A DNA stretch of 47,677 nucleotides from RUG343 sp964486215 (GCA_964486215.1 CAZALI010000009.1:1-47677), one strand, 5' to 3'; shown: positions 25,047 to 33,814, counted from the stretch's first letter. The notes: generated from the letters alone by a model not told the origin. Numbers and translations: made by a program.

Positions 25047-28000
25047 CTATTCATCAGACATAAGCTTCATTAGATAAGCTTTTCCTTTTACTATGATATA
25101 TCCAAAGCCATCTTCTACTTCTTCTCTTAATATTCTTGATGAAGTAGTTACTTTTAGAGTAAATTGGTTACCTATACCATTACCTATCCATATACCGTCA
25201 GATAAGTCTACTGAAGACTTAAACCATTCTTCATAGTTTAATCCTTTAATATCATCTATTCTATCTACTAGGATAAATTTAATAGTCTTTAATTTAACTG
25301 CTTCTTTTAACATAGTAGTTAGACGAGTCTTATCTTCTTCTGATAGTTTTTCTAATAGTGATTTAATACCTATAATCATACATATAGTTATATCATCACT
25401 TGGATTATCTATTTTAGAATTATAAATATTCTTTAGACTTTCAATAGCATTCATACAAGAATCACTATCATATATAACATTATTCATACTAGGTGGTGCT
25501 CCAAATACATCTAGAGAATCCATTACTATACATTTTGTTTTAGGAATAGTTAATATATTCTTTATAATTCCTGTATAGAAAGATTCAGAATTACTTATGT
25601 CTTCTCCAGTAATAGTATACATATAGTTTTGATTTAGATTTATAGTAGCTGTTTCTAAGGATTCTTTTTGTACTCCTACTGGGATAGTATTAAGATTACC
25701 TAAATAATCTTTAACAAATTCACTAGTTACTTCTTCTGGTAATATTGGAATAGCTTTTGCTTTATAGTCAAACATTTCATTTAACTTATTACATATTACT
25801 TTAATATAATCTAAAGTCTTTTCTTCTTTATAAGAATGAGCTGTTTGGAATTCATAGATATTATCTATATCAACTAAACCTCTACCAAATACTTTAGATG
25901 GTTCTTTCTTTTTAACATCAGCTAATACTGCGCCATAATCTGATGGATCATTAAATTGTAATACTAAGTTTTGAGAGAAATTCTGTCTTAGACGATATCT
26001 CATAGTATTAGGTCCATTTGTACTTACTATGAAGACAATACCATATTTTAGACAATCTCTTGTTAATTGACCCATAATATCTTCATAATCTGGATATGTT
26101 TCTAAAAAAGCTTCTATATTATTAATCATTATTACTATTAATGGAATTTGTTTTCCACCATGATTAATATAAAAATCATATGAACCATTATAATCTATAA
26201 ACAATTTCTTTCTATCTTCACTAATAGAAGTAATCATTTTAAATAGATTTTCTATCTTTTCTGTATCATTTGAGAAAAGTATTTCTCCTACATGAGGAGC
26301 ATTTCTATACATACCTAGAGTTTCTGCTCCAAAGTCCATAATATAGAAATTTATTTCTTTTGGACTATGATTAGTAATTGTAGAATAAACAATTGATTCT
26401 AACATTAATTCTTTACCAGAACCAGCTGATCCAAAGATAATTGAATTTCCTCCATGTGATATAGGTAAAGTTAATAGACCTTGTCTTTGGTTATCTGGAT
26501 CATCATATTCTCCAATTACTGGGTTAATATCATTCATAACTGGTTTATATGAATACTTTTCTTTTAACTTATCTATATATATAGTATTAGGTATTCTATC
26601 TAACCATAATTTATCTACTTTTATTTTTTGAGTAGCTGCTTCATTTATAATATATTTAATAATACTAGTTACTTCTTCTCCTTCAGAAGCTACTTTTATT
26701 TCACTTTCTTGATCATCTAGAGTTCTTATGAAGTTACCAACATTATCTACTATATCAATAGATTTATCTACTTTCTTTTTCCTCTTTTCTTGTGGATAAT
26801 ACTGCGCTCCTGCCCAGGCAGCTTGTCCTATAGCAAATAATTCATTATAACCTACTTGTAGATAGAATCTACCTGGATTCTTTAATTCAGCTGCATCTGG
26901 TACTTTAATCATATCCATAGAGTCTGATTTATCTTGTACTTTTAAGCATACTCTAAATTTAGAGTTAGACCAGATTTGATCATTTACTACACCGGCTGGT
27001 TTCTGAGTAGCTAGAATTAAGTGTACTCCTAGAGAACGACCAATACGAGCAGTTGAGATTAATTGATCCATAAATTCTGGTTGTTGGTCTTTTAATTCAG
27101 CAAATTCATCAGATATGATAAATAAATGAGATATTGGTTTATCTACTAGACCTTGTCTATATAAACTTTGATATTTATAAATATCAATAGTACTTTCATT
27201 TAATTTATCACGTGCTGTATTGAATAGTCTTTGTCTCTTTCTTAATTCTGATTGAATAGAAGCAAGTGCTCTAGACATTTCAATAGTATCTAGGTTTGTA
27301 ATAGTACCAGCTAAATGTGGTAACTTAATATTATTTTCTTTATTTTCAAATACTCCGGCTAAACCTCCACCTTTATAGTCTATTAGTACAAAAGATACTT
27401 CATATGGATGGAAATTAATTGCCATAGATAGAATATAAGTAATTATAAATTCTGATTTACCTGAACCAGTCATACCAGCTATTAAGCCATGTGGTCCATG
27501 GAATTTTTCATGTAGATCCAACTTAAATAATTCTCTAGATTTATCTACTCCTACTGGTACTTGAAGAGATTTAGTAGGATCATTAGACTTCCATCTATTT
27601 AGGATATTTAATTGTTCTACCATACCAACATTATACATTTCTAAGAAAGTAATCCCATTTGGTAGGCTTCTGCTCTCTTTAGCTATATCTATTGGAATAT
27701 TAGCAAGTATCTTACAAGCTTCATACATATTAAGATTTGGATCAAAGTCAGCTACAAATTCTTTTTGTTTATTAGCAACTAATTCATTTTCAAAGACACC
27801 TGACTTTTTATCTCCAATAGAGATAAATGTCTGACATTCATTTGGTAAATTTATTAATCTAGGACTTACTACTATTAGTGAGAATCCATAGTTAATTGGA
27901 GATTCACAAACATCTTTTAATAAATCTAGATCACGATAATCTTTATAATTATCAGTTATTATTAAATAGTATGGTTTGTAATGATGATAGTCTTTTTCAC

Positions 28001-29636
28001 TTAATTTCATTTCACCATTCTTATCATCATATTTTCTACTTTGTAATTCTTTTTCTAGATTAAGAGATATTTCTTTAGCTTCATCTAGATTAGTACCAAA
28101 GTATCTAATTGTCTTATCATTACTCCAGTTATGAGGAGCTATCTTTAGATAAGACCATTTATCTTCTCTTGAATCATCTGTTAATAAAACTATTTTTAAG
28201 TCTTCATATGAATGATAAGCTAACATTTGAAGTATTAAACCTTCTATTACTTGGTCTTTGTTTGTACCAGTACCAATAATAGCTGATATCCTATTAGTAA
28301 CAAATGATAAAGCTACTGGTACATTCTCTAATGTAGTAGATTCTGCACCTAGTTTATATACTTGTTGTAGAAGATTATCATCTTCTAGTGAGAAATGTTC
28401 TTGTGGGAAGTTAACTTTTCCTTGTAATTCTGTATTACCTATTCCTAATCTAACAGATAGGAAGTCATCTTGATCTAATTCTCTTTCCCAAAGCGATCTT
28501 TTCTTTTTAAATATTATTTCTTCTGTATTTTGTAATGGCAAATAATTGTCTATTAATATTTGTCTTTGCATTTTCATTTCACTTTGAATATCTTCTCTTT
28601 TACTAGCAATATATTCAGTATATTTTTGTTGACGTAGAGCTTCATGTTTTCTCTTTTGATTAGCTTGATATTTTCTAGTTAGCATTGGCCATAATAACAT
28701 ACTAGCTAACATAGCTAGGGCCATAAGTATAGAAGGCCATGAAGTTGATAGGTCTGCCGTTCCATCTATTAAACCTGCAAATGAAGAATAGACCATCATC
28801 ATAGACATCATACCCATAGTCATCATAGGACCAATAGTATAAATCATTGGAGTTTTATCTTCTTCTTCTTTTCCTGGAGGTGGATCAATAGTTATATTAG
28901 CATCTTCTATTTTAGTTTTAAATCTAGGAGCACGGTAAAAATAGTCGTCTTCTTTAAAGAATTCAACTTGCTCTTCATCTGGATTATCTTGCTCTGTTTG
29001 TTTTTGAGTAACAGCTCCTTCTATTTCAAAGATATTACTATCATAATTAACATAGTTACCTATATTATTTATTACCATAAATTCAGGCATTATTATTAGT
29101 TTTAAGCCCATTATAAAGACTATATCTCCATATTCTAGAGCTTTAGTAGTAACAGCATTACCATTAACATAAGTTCCATATTTACTATTTAAATCTTGAA
29201 CTATCCAATGATTATTCTTATATATCATTCTAGCATGCTGTTTAGATACTAGTGGATAAGAATAGTTAATAGCATCTCTACTATCATTTCCTATAAGAAA
29301 TTCTCCATCTTTACGAGGCCTTAGTCTAACAGTTTGTTTATCATAAGATGGTGAACAGTATAATATAACATATTCATTATCAGTATTAACTTTTAAGAAA
29401 TATAGGCTATAATCTTTTAATATAGCAGAATCTATTTCTTTATCTCCAGACATAATCTTAGTTTCAAAGTCACTTTTTATCTTCCACTGTCCATTAGATT
29501 CTTCCACATTAATAAGGTTTCTAGAATTACCTAGATAATCTGTATCAGTTATCCAGTAATTTCCAGAAATAACAGTTGGTAAATTAAAGTTATAAATTTT
29601 TCTTTTCTTTATAAGTCTTACTATCACTGTTTTCAC
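25047..29636 (-). CDS. essC: EssC-type type VII secretion ATPase
   Basis: A ~1,529-residue protein with the EssC plan: FHA-like N-terminal domain(s) (SKYGTYVNG near 155), two membrane helices near 262-325, then three FtsK/SpoIIIE-type ATPase domains. D1 has an intact Walker A GMTGSGKSE (~725) and Walker B LFIISDEFAEL (~842). D2 has GSAGSGKE (~1072), with Glu in place of Thr/Ser, and a Walker B ending in IMINN rather than D-E. D3 has lost its P-loop (GEDISNSES, ~1345). D1 is therefore probably the working motor, as in EssC proteins generally. The start is GTG 29636 or GTG 29627; the latter is better spaced from GGGGTG. It heads an operon with esaB and two small helical genes. Confidence 0.95.
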   Translation of the reverse strand: MKTVIVRLIKKRKIYNFNLPTVISGNYWITDTDYLGNSRNLINVEESNGQWKIKSDFETKIMSGDKEIDSAILKDYSLYFLKVNTDNEYVILYCSPSYDKQTVRLRPRKDGEFLIGNDSRDAINYSYPLVSKQHARMIYKNNHWIVQDLNSKYGTYVNGNAVTTKALEYGDIVFIMGLKLIIMPEFMVINNIGNYVNYDSNIFEIEGAVTQKQTEQDNPDEEQVEFFKEDDYFYRAPRFKTKIEDANITIDPPPGKEEEDKTPMIYTIGPMMTMGMMSMMMVYSSFAGLIDGTADLSTSWPSILMALAMLASMLLWPMLTRKYQANQKRKHEALRQQKYTEYIASKREDIQSEMKMQRQILIDNYLPLQNTEEIIFKKKRSLWERELDQDDFLSVRLGIGNTELQGKVNFPQEHFSLEDDNLLQQVYKLGAESTTLENVPVALSFVTNRISAIIGTGTNKDQVIEGLILQMLAYHSYEDLKIVLLTDDSREDKWSYLKIAPHNWSNDKTIRYFGTNLDEAKEISLNLEKELQSRKYDDKNGEMKLSEKDYHHYKPYYLIITDNYKDYRDLDLLKDVCESPINYGFSLIVVSPRLINLPNECQTFISIGDKKSGVFENELVANKQKEFVADFDPNLNMYEACKILANIPIDIAKESRSLPNGITFLEMYNVGMVEQLNILNRWKSNDPTKSLQVPVGVDKSRELFKLDLHEKFHGPHGLIAGMTGSGKSEFIITYILSMAINFHPYEVSFVLIDYKGGGLAGVFENKENNIKLPHLAGTITNLDTIEMSRALASIQSELRKRQRLFNTARDKLNESTIDIYKYQSLYRQGLVDKPISHLFIISDEFAELKDQQPEFMDQLISTARIGRSLGVHLILATQKPAGVVNDQIWSNSKFRVCLKVQDKSDSMDMIKVPDAAELKNPGRFYLQVGYNELFAIGQAAWAGAQYYPQEKRKKKVDKSIDIVDNVGNFIRTLDDQESEIKVASEGEEVTSIIKYIINEAATQKIKVDKLWLDRIPNTIYIDKLKEKYSYKPVMNDINPVIGEYDDPDNQRQGLLTLPISHGGNSIIFGSAGSGKELMLESIVYSTITNHSPKEINFYIMDFGAETLGMYRNAPHVGEILFSNDTEKIENLFKMITSISEDRKKLFIDYNGSYDFYINHGGKQIPLIVIMINNIEAFLETYPDYEDIMGQLTRDCLKYGIVFIVSTNGPNTMRYRLRQNFSQNLVLQFNDPSDYGAVLADVKKKEPSKVFGRGLVDIDNIYEFQTAHSYKEEKTLDYIKVICNKLNEMFDYKAKAIPILPEEVTSEFVKDYLGNLNTIPVGVQKESLETATINLNQNYMYTITGEDISNSESFYTGIIKNILTIPKTKCIVMDSLDVFGAPPSMNNVIYDSDSCMNAIESLKNIYNSKIDNPSDDITICMIIGIKSLLEKLSEEDKTRLTTMLKEAVKLKTIKFILVDRIDDIKGLNYEEWFKSSVDLSDGIWIGNGIGNQFTLKVTTSSRILREEVEDGFGYIIVKGKAYLMKLMSDE

Positions 29637-29721
29637 CCCAGATATTCTTATCTTATATATACTATTCCACTATAAATAATTATATCTATTTTTTTAATAT
29701 TTTACAATAGAAAAGATAAAT

Positions 29722-29750
29722 AAAAAAAGCTCAATATATTGAGCTTATTT
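29722..29750 (-). terminator. Terminator of the lipoprotein gene
   Basis: AAGCTCAATATATTGAGCTT, a perfect palindrome, followed by TTTTTTTA on the minus strand. Confidence 0.85.
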
Positions 29751-30287
29751 TTTATCTTTATATCTAACAGTTTTTAGTGATTGTTGAACTTTATCTAGGC
29801 CATATAGTACTTTCTTAGGACTTGTTCCACTCTTAATTTTCTTTTGTGTTTCTAATGAATGTAATGGACTAATTTGAACTATATATATAACATCTTTCTT
29901 CTTATCTACATATAAGAATACTTGAGCTGTACCATATTTTTCGTCGATAGAAGCATATCCTTTATAACCATTATATTCAACATTATCTATAACAGTATAG
30001 TTCTTAGTATTCTTCATTGCTTTATGTACTTGTTCTTGTTGTTTAGAAGTATTAGTACTGTAATAGAAAGTCATACGGAAACCAGCTTTTTCATTTCTTA
30101 ATACTTTTGTTTCTTTATCAAAATCATATGTACCATCATCACTATATGATATTATAGTTTTTCCATGTTTTCCTGAAAGTGTTATGTCTTTTGGATTCTT
30201 TAATCCACTAGTTGGATTCATTCTACATCCAGTAATTGCTACTAGTCCAACAAATAAAGTTAATATTAATAATAATGTCTTTTTCAT
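29745..30287 (-). CDS. Lipoprotein, 180 residues
   Basis: The N-terminus is a lipoprotein signal: two lysines, a hydrophobic core (LLLILTLFVGLVAI) and a lipobox TGC with the modified cysteine at 21. The mature part (about 22-180) is soluble, with alternating strands (DITLSGKHGKTIISYSDDGTYDF; YNGYKGYASID; VFLYVDKKKDVIYIVQISPL), and resembles small beta-rich lipoproteins. Its exact family is not recognised. ATG follows AGGAGG. It lies between the ABC-2 permease and essC, in the same direction, with its own terminator. A link to the secretion system is possible only by position. Confidence 0.8.
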   Translation of the reverse strand: MKKTLLLILTLFVGLVAITGCRMNPTSGLKNPKDITLSGKHGKTIISYSDDGTYDFDKETKVLRNEKAGFRMTFYYSTNTSKQQEQVHKAMKNTKNYTVIDNVEYNGYKGYASIDEKYGTAQVFLYVDKKKDVIYIVQISPLHSLETQKKIKSGTSPKKVLYGLDKVQQSLKTVRYKDKK

Positions 30288-30331
30288 TCTTTCTATCCTC
30301 CTTAGTTTAAGAGTATCACATTTTAGGATAT

Positions 30332-31117
30332 TTAGTCTACATTTACTCCACGATTTAATATTTTTTTTGCGATAAAGTAATAAGTTAAATTAAATACTAA
30401 GTATATTCCTATTGAAGTAAAGCCCATAATCTTTAATGTTTTTAGTGATGGAAAAGCATTATTTACTATTTCAAAATCAGCCACTTCACTTAAGATACCT
30501 ATTATTACTAGAGAAACAGTTGATAATAAACCATAACTTACAATACCAACTATTATTGATATAAGCATTTTATAATTATTAAAACTATGGCCAATAACTA
30601 TACCAAATATACCTGAAATCATAAAGAATATTATTTCTAAAGCTATTAGTAATACAATACCAATTATAAATAATATAGCATATGTTCCATTATAAGTTTG
30701 AACTAGTGAATCATACATTATTTTTAGAGAATCTATAGTATTTTCATTTAAAGCTACAATGGCGACACAGGCTATTATTACTATAGCTGTCATAAGTATT
30801 GATAATATACCAGCTATTATTTTAGAGTTAAATATCTCGCTTTTAGTTATAGGTAGAGTATGTGTTAAATAGCTTTCATCTTTATAGATGTTTGTTATAA
30901 ACCTAGACCATATTCTCATGATACAAGTAATAGACATAGAAATAGCTATAGATATAAATGCACCTGATAGTATTTTATCTACTATTACTAGGAATAAAGT
31001 CTGATCAATGCTTTCTACTATTTTAACTGCAATAGTAACAATAAACATAATTATGAAATACACATACATAATTTTATTTATCCATTTAAAATCATATTTT
31101 ATTAATTTGCCTAACAT
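30332..31117 (-). CDS. ABC-2-type membrane permease
   Basis: A 261-residue integral membrane protein with six hydrophobic segments (about 17-36, 50-68, 100-125, 145-172, 178-205, 232-252). An N-terminal helix GKLIKYDFKWI precedes the first segment, as is common in ABC-2 permeases. Its start overlaps the end of the ATPase gene by 7 bases. With that ATPase and the GntR gene it forms a YtrABC-like unit, usually induced by cell-wall-active compounds. Its substrate is unknown. Confidence 0.85.
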   Translation of the reverse strand: MLGKLIKYDFKWINKIMYVYFIIMFIVTIAVKIVESIDQTLFLVIVDKILSGAFISIAISMSITCIMRIWSRFITNIYKDESYLTHTLPITKSEIFNSKIIAGILSILMTAIVIIACVAIVALNENTIDSLKIMYDSLVQTYNGTYAILFIIGIVLLIALEIIFFMISGIFGIVIGHSFNNYKMLISIIVGIVSYGLLSTVSLVIIGILSEVADFEIVNNAFPSLKTLKIMGFTSIGIYLVFNLTYYFIAKKILNRGVNVD

Positions 31118-31806
31118 TTAAACATCCTCCTAAAGATTTCATCTATTGATGCTTTTTCTTTATTTCTCAATTCATCTGCAGGAGATGATAAAACTATTTT
31201 GCCATTATCTATAAATACTACTTCATCTAGTATTCTTTCAACATCAGATATTAAATGAGTAGATATTATAATACTAGCATCTTCGTTAAAATTAGAAAGA
31301 ATTGTATCTAGAATATAATCACGAGTAGCTGGATCTACTCCACTTAATGGTTCATCTAAGATATATAAGTCAGCATTACGAGACATAACTAATATTAATT
31401 GTAGTTTTTCTTGCATACCTTTAGACATCTTAATTATTCTTTTTTCTGAATCTAAATTTAGACTATCTAATAACTTATAGGCTCTTTCTTTATCAAAGTC
31501 TTCATAAAACTCAGTAAAATAGTTTATTACATCTTTTATTTTCATACTCTTATCTAGATATGTTCTCTCTGGTAGATAAGATATATGTTTTTTAGAGTAA
31601 ACACCTATTTCTTTTCCTTTAAATAAAATCTTCCCTGAATCTGGAGTTAATAAATCATTAATTAGTTTTATTAAAGTACTTTTACCTGCTCCATTTTTAC
31701 CGAGAAGTCCTATTATTTTATTCTTAGATACTTTTAAATTAATATCATCAAGTATCTTTTTATTATCAAATGATTTATTTAGTTTCTTTATCTCTAGTAA
31801 ATTCAT
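31111..31806 (-). CDS. ABC transporter ATPase (YtrB-like)
   Basis: A 231-residue nucleotide-binding protein with all key motifs: Walker A GLLGKNGAGKST (~35), signature SKGMQEKLQL (~128), Walker B DLYILDEPLSGVDP (~148) and the switch histidine in IISTHLISDVE (~182). It powers the ABC-2 permease encoded next. The ATG overlaps the GntR stop (TAATG). The operon order regulator-ATPase-permease is typical of YtrA-type systems. Confidence 0.93.
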   Translation of the reverse strand: MNLLEIKKLNKSFDNKKILDDINLKVSKNKIIGLLGKNGAGKSTLIKLINDLLTPDSGKILFKGKEIGVYSKKHISYLPERTYLDKSMKIKDVINYFTEFYEDFDKERAYKLLDSLNLDSEKRIIKMSKGMQEKLQLILVMSRNADLYILDEPLSGVDPATRDYILDTILSNFNEDASIIISTHLISDVERILDEVVFIDNGKIVLSSPADELRNKEKASIDEIFRRMFKC

Positions 31807-32165
31807 TAATCATCTATCCTTTCTAAGTATTTTATAGAATCTGCTTTACCTAGACCTATTCTTTTCATACCTTCAAAATAACTTTTAGCTAGTGTAAGAG
31901 CATATTCATCTTTTAATTTTTCTATTTGTTTTTTATCTTTAGTAACGTACTTTCCATTAGTTCTTTCAGTATAGATTAACTTCATACTTTCAAGTTCACT
32001 TAAAGCTTTTTGCATAGTATTTGGATTAACCTTAAAAGTAGTTGCGAAATCTCTTACTGAAGGAAGCTTTTCTCCACATTTAAAAGTACCAGAAATAAGA
32101 TAAATTTTCATATATTCCAATAATTGTATATAGATTGGAATATTATTATCAAATGTTATTTCCAT
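31806..32165 (-). CDS. GntR regulator, YtrA subfamily
   Basis: A 119-residue protein: a winged helix (about 10-75) with IYIQLLEYMKIYLISGTFKCGEKLPSVRDFA and NPNTMQKALSELE, then a short helical dimer domain. YtrA-type members are ~120-130 residues and repress the ABC operon they head. The start is the ATG at 32165 after GGGAGGAG; an in-frame GTG at 32177 overlaps that site. A TGTATTA-N6-TAATACA palindrome lies between promoter and start. Confidence 0.92.
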   Translation of the reverse strand: MEITFDNNIPIYIQLLEYMKIYLISGTFKCGEKLPSVRDFATTFKVNPNTMQKALSELESMKLIYTERTNGKYVTKDKKQIEKLKDEYALTLAKSYFEGMKRIGLGKADSIKYLERIDD

Positions 32166-32177
32166 AACTCCTCCCAC

Positions 32178-32231
32178 TGTATTACTTGATTAATACAATA
32201 ATATTGTATATTTGTTATATTAATTTGTCAA
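32178..32231 (-). promoter_or_regulatory. Promoter and palindromic operator of the GntR-ABC operon
   Basis: Minus strand: TTGACA (32231-32226), 17-base spacer, TACAAT (32208-32203), then TGTATTA-N6-TAATACA (32197-32178) just upstream of the ribosome site. A second palindrome, TACAATA-A-TATTGTA (32194-32208), overlaps the -10 box. Both are suitable GntR sites; binding would block transcription start. Confidence 0.8.
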
Positions 32232-32238
32232 TACTAAA

Positions 32239-32264
32239 TAAAAAAAGTCCATAAATGGACTTTT
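32239..32264 (-). terminator. Terminator after the HAD gene
   Basis: AAAAGTCCAT / ATGGACTTTT, 10-bp stem, followed by TTTATTTAG on the minus strand. Confidence 0.85.
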
Positions 32265-32847
32265 ATTTACTACTTAAAATTCTGTATATATCTCCCCAGT
32301 TATTTACTTCTTTGATGTATTCATTTTCTTTTAATTCTTTCATGCCACCATCTCTAAAGTATAGTGTTTTTATTTTATTACTAGAAAGGTTTTCAATTAC
32401 TCTGTAATCATCATCTATAATTAGGTCAATGTTTTCTTTTCGACAGGCTTCTGTTTTATCAGTTTGTTTCCAATAGTACTTATCAAATTTAATATTATTC
32501 TCAGCTAATATTCTTTTAGCATCTTCTTCCATAGATTCCATAAATTCACCTTTAGAGTTATATCCTCTAGCACTAATTACAATGAATTCAATATCTTTAT
32601 CTTTTAATAAATTATATACTTTTTTAAACCCTGCTTTTAGAGGGCTTTCTTTGGATACTTCATCAAAATAATCATCAAATTTTCTCTTCTGTTCATCAGT
32701 CCAATTATATCGATGTTGGTACTTAGGTTCTGTTCTATCAATTAAAGTATTTTGATTATTCTCAATATCAAATATTTCTTCATATACTCTAAATGTAGCT
32801 TCACTATCAAATACTACACCATCTAAATCAAGCCCTATTTTTAGCAT
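32263..32847 (-). CDS. HAD-superfamily phosphatase / 5'-nucleotidase-like
   Basis: A 194-residue protein. Motif I is GLDLDGVVFD near 5-14 (D-x-D nucleophile), motif II is FIVISARGY near 95, and the C-terminal acid motif is DLIIDDDYRVI near 150. The small cap and the DGVVFDSE start resemble the NT5C-like 5'(3')-deoxyribonucleotidase group. The physiological substrate is not evident. ATG 32847 follows GGGAGTGATATT. Ends in a strong terminator. Confidence 0.8.
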   Translation of the reverse strand: MLKIGLDLDGVVFDSEATFRVYEEIFDIENNQNTLIDRTEPKYQHRYNWTDEQKRKFDDYFDEVSKESPLKAGFKKVYNLLKDKDIEFIVISARGYNSKGEFMESMEEDAKRILAENNIKFDKYYWKQTDKTEACRKENIDLIIDDDYRVIENLSSNKIKTLYFRDGGMKELKENEYIKEVNNWGDIYRILSSK

Positions 32848-32955
32848 AATATCACTCCCAATTTGATTATATCATGAAATATTTAATTATATATTATTTT
32901 TCATTATAATTCATTTAAATTTAAAACTATTTTTCCTTTTTACTAAACATTAGTT

Positions 32956-32964
32956 TGCTATAAT
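32956..32964 (+). promoter_or_regulatory. Extended -10 promoter of a short RNA locus
   Basis: TGC-TATAAT on the plus strand, opposite to all neighbouring genes. Transcription should begin near 32971 and pass through the short frame at 33025 to the hairpin at 33157-33189. Confidence 0.6.
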
Positions 32965-33024
32965 AACTTTGGAACATTTAATAAGTTGGGTGGAGCCAAT
33001 CTTCTAACGAAGGGAGGCGAGAAA

Positions 33025-33104
33025 ATGAAAAAGAAAGATATATTAATATCTTCCCTATAATTATCTTCCTTTTACTATTATTACTACTTATAGTATTAAT
33101 ATAA
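33025..33104 (+). pseudogene. Type I toxin-like short hydrophobic peptide gene, split by a frameshift
   Basis: ATG 33025 follows a near-perfect ribosome site, GGGAGG, at 7 bases. The frame gives MKKKDILISSL and stops at 33060. Moving back one base at about 33051 opens a strongly hydrophobic run (FPIIIFLLLLLLLIVLI, stop at 33104). The joined product would be a ~26-residue lysine-headed membrane peptide, the shape of Fst/Ldr-type toxins. The 5' GGTGGAGCCAA (32990-33000) is repeated at 33136-33146 as GGTGGAACCAA. A TATATT box on the opposite strand could drive an antisense RNA complementary to the 5' leader. The toxin call is inference; frameshift or assembly error is equally open. Confidence 0.4.
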
Positions 33105-33111
33105 AAGTTAT

Positions 33112-33139
33112 CCACCTAACTCAGCAATGATTTAGGTGG
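33112..33139. terminator. Stem-loop in the short RNA locus
   Basis: CCACCTAA / TTAGGTGG, 8-bp stem with 12-base loop. The left arm plus one base can also pair with GTTGGGTGG at 32985-32993 (9 bp, one G-U), so two exclusive folds exist. On the minus strand the stem is followed by ATAACTTTT and could end an antisense RNA. Confidence 0.5.
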
Positions 33140-33156
33140 AACCAAAATATTAGGCG

Positions 33157-33189
33157 ACACTCAACATGCGCATTAAGTGTTCCTTTTTT
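33157..33189 (+). terminator. Probable terminator of the short RNA locus
   Basis: ACACT...AGTGT stem with an inner ATGCGCAT palindrome, then TCCTTTTTTA on the plus strand. Confidence 0.5.
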
Positions 33190-33268
33190 ATGAAGTTTTC
33201 TTCATTTGTGTATAATATATCATATAATTTAGTTTTTATCAAATTTAGCTTTCTACTATTTTACATAC

Positions 33269-33292
33269 AAAAAAGTCCATAATGGACTTTTT
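33269..33292. terminator. Bidirectional terminator
   Basis: AAAAGTCCAT / ATGGACTTTT with A and T runs on the two sides. It follows a degenerate copy of the rpsI 3' end (33303-33318) at nearly the same distance as the rpsI terminator follows the gene. Confidence 0.75.
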
Positions 33293-33302
33293 GAAAACAT
33301 AT

Positions 33303-33318
33303 TATCTCTTTGTAAATT
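33303..33318. repeat. Degenerate copy of the rpsI 3' end (att-like site)
   Basis: TATCTCTT-TGTA-AATT agrees with 34385-34400 (TATCTCTT-AGAG-AATT, inside the last codons of rpsI) at 13 of 16 bases, in the same orientation. See the finding on an integrated element. Confidence 0.4.
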
Positions 33319-33353
33319 AGCATCCCTTTATTTATGCGGGATTGCGAGCATTT

Positions 33354-33375
33354 TGTAGCCTACGTGTCGCCTACA
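33354..33375. repeat. Two tandem 11-bp repeats
   Basis: TGTAGCCTACG then TGTCGCCTACA. They belong to the same family as the three at 34275-34307 and lie near the opposite end of the two-gene segment. No coding sequence is visible between 33293 and 33443 apart from these repeats. Confidence 0.75.
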
Positions 33376-33443
33376 TAACAGGTCTTATATGTTCTTAGCA
33401 GTATTTAAGTAATTTTCTTCTATTTCAAAAAAAAATAATTTTA

Positions 33444-33794
33444 TTAATTCTTTTCTTTTATTTTAAATTCTATACCAACAATTTTAGAGCTTTCTACTTT
33501 TTCTTTACCAAAAATATTATAAAAAGTATTTATAAATTCTTCTTTTGAATAGTTTAATATATTATTTATTATATCTTTATGATTCCACAATTCTTCTAAA
33601 TCGCTATAAATATATTTATTAATAACCTCAACTAATACATATCTATCTTCATTATTTAAAACTTTAAATTGAATTTCATCACCTTGTTTAATACTTTTTG
33701 TTTTTTCATTTAACAAACGAAACTCAATAGTTTTTTTGCCAGAAACTATCTCATTATAAACTTCATTATATATTCTATATTCAAAATGATTCAA
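33444..33794 (-). CDS. ASCH-domain protein, second copy
   Basis: A 116-residue protein. HFEYRIYNEVYNEIVSGKKTIEFRL, IKQGDEIQFK and a closing KIVGIEFKIK strand match the ASCH fold and align with the protein at 10137-10475. The likely start is a TTG at 33794 with AGGAG nine bases upstream; the TTG at 33803 abuts that site. Choosing 33794 also makes the N-terminus line up with the other ASCH protein. It lies within the segment bounded by 11-bp repeats next to rpsI and is probably co-transcribed with the gene at 33815. Role unknown; ASCH proteins are thought to act on RNA or modified nucleotides. Confidence 0.75.
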   Translation of the reverse strand: MNHFEYRIYNEVYNEIVSGKKTIEFRLLNEKTKSIKQGDEIQFKVLNNEDRYVLVEVINKYIYSDLEELWNHKDIINNILNYSKEEFINTFYNIFGKEKVESSKIVGIEFKIKEKN

Positions 33795-33814
33795 CTTAAT
33801 CAACTCCTAATAAC

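Noticed and set aside
33049..33060. Programmed -1 frameshift in the short hydrophobic peptide gene
   Set aside because: No classical X-XXY-YYZ slippery heptamer is present, so slippage is not claimed; a mutation or assembly error is as likely.
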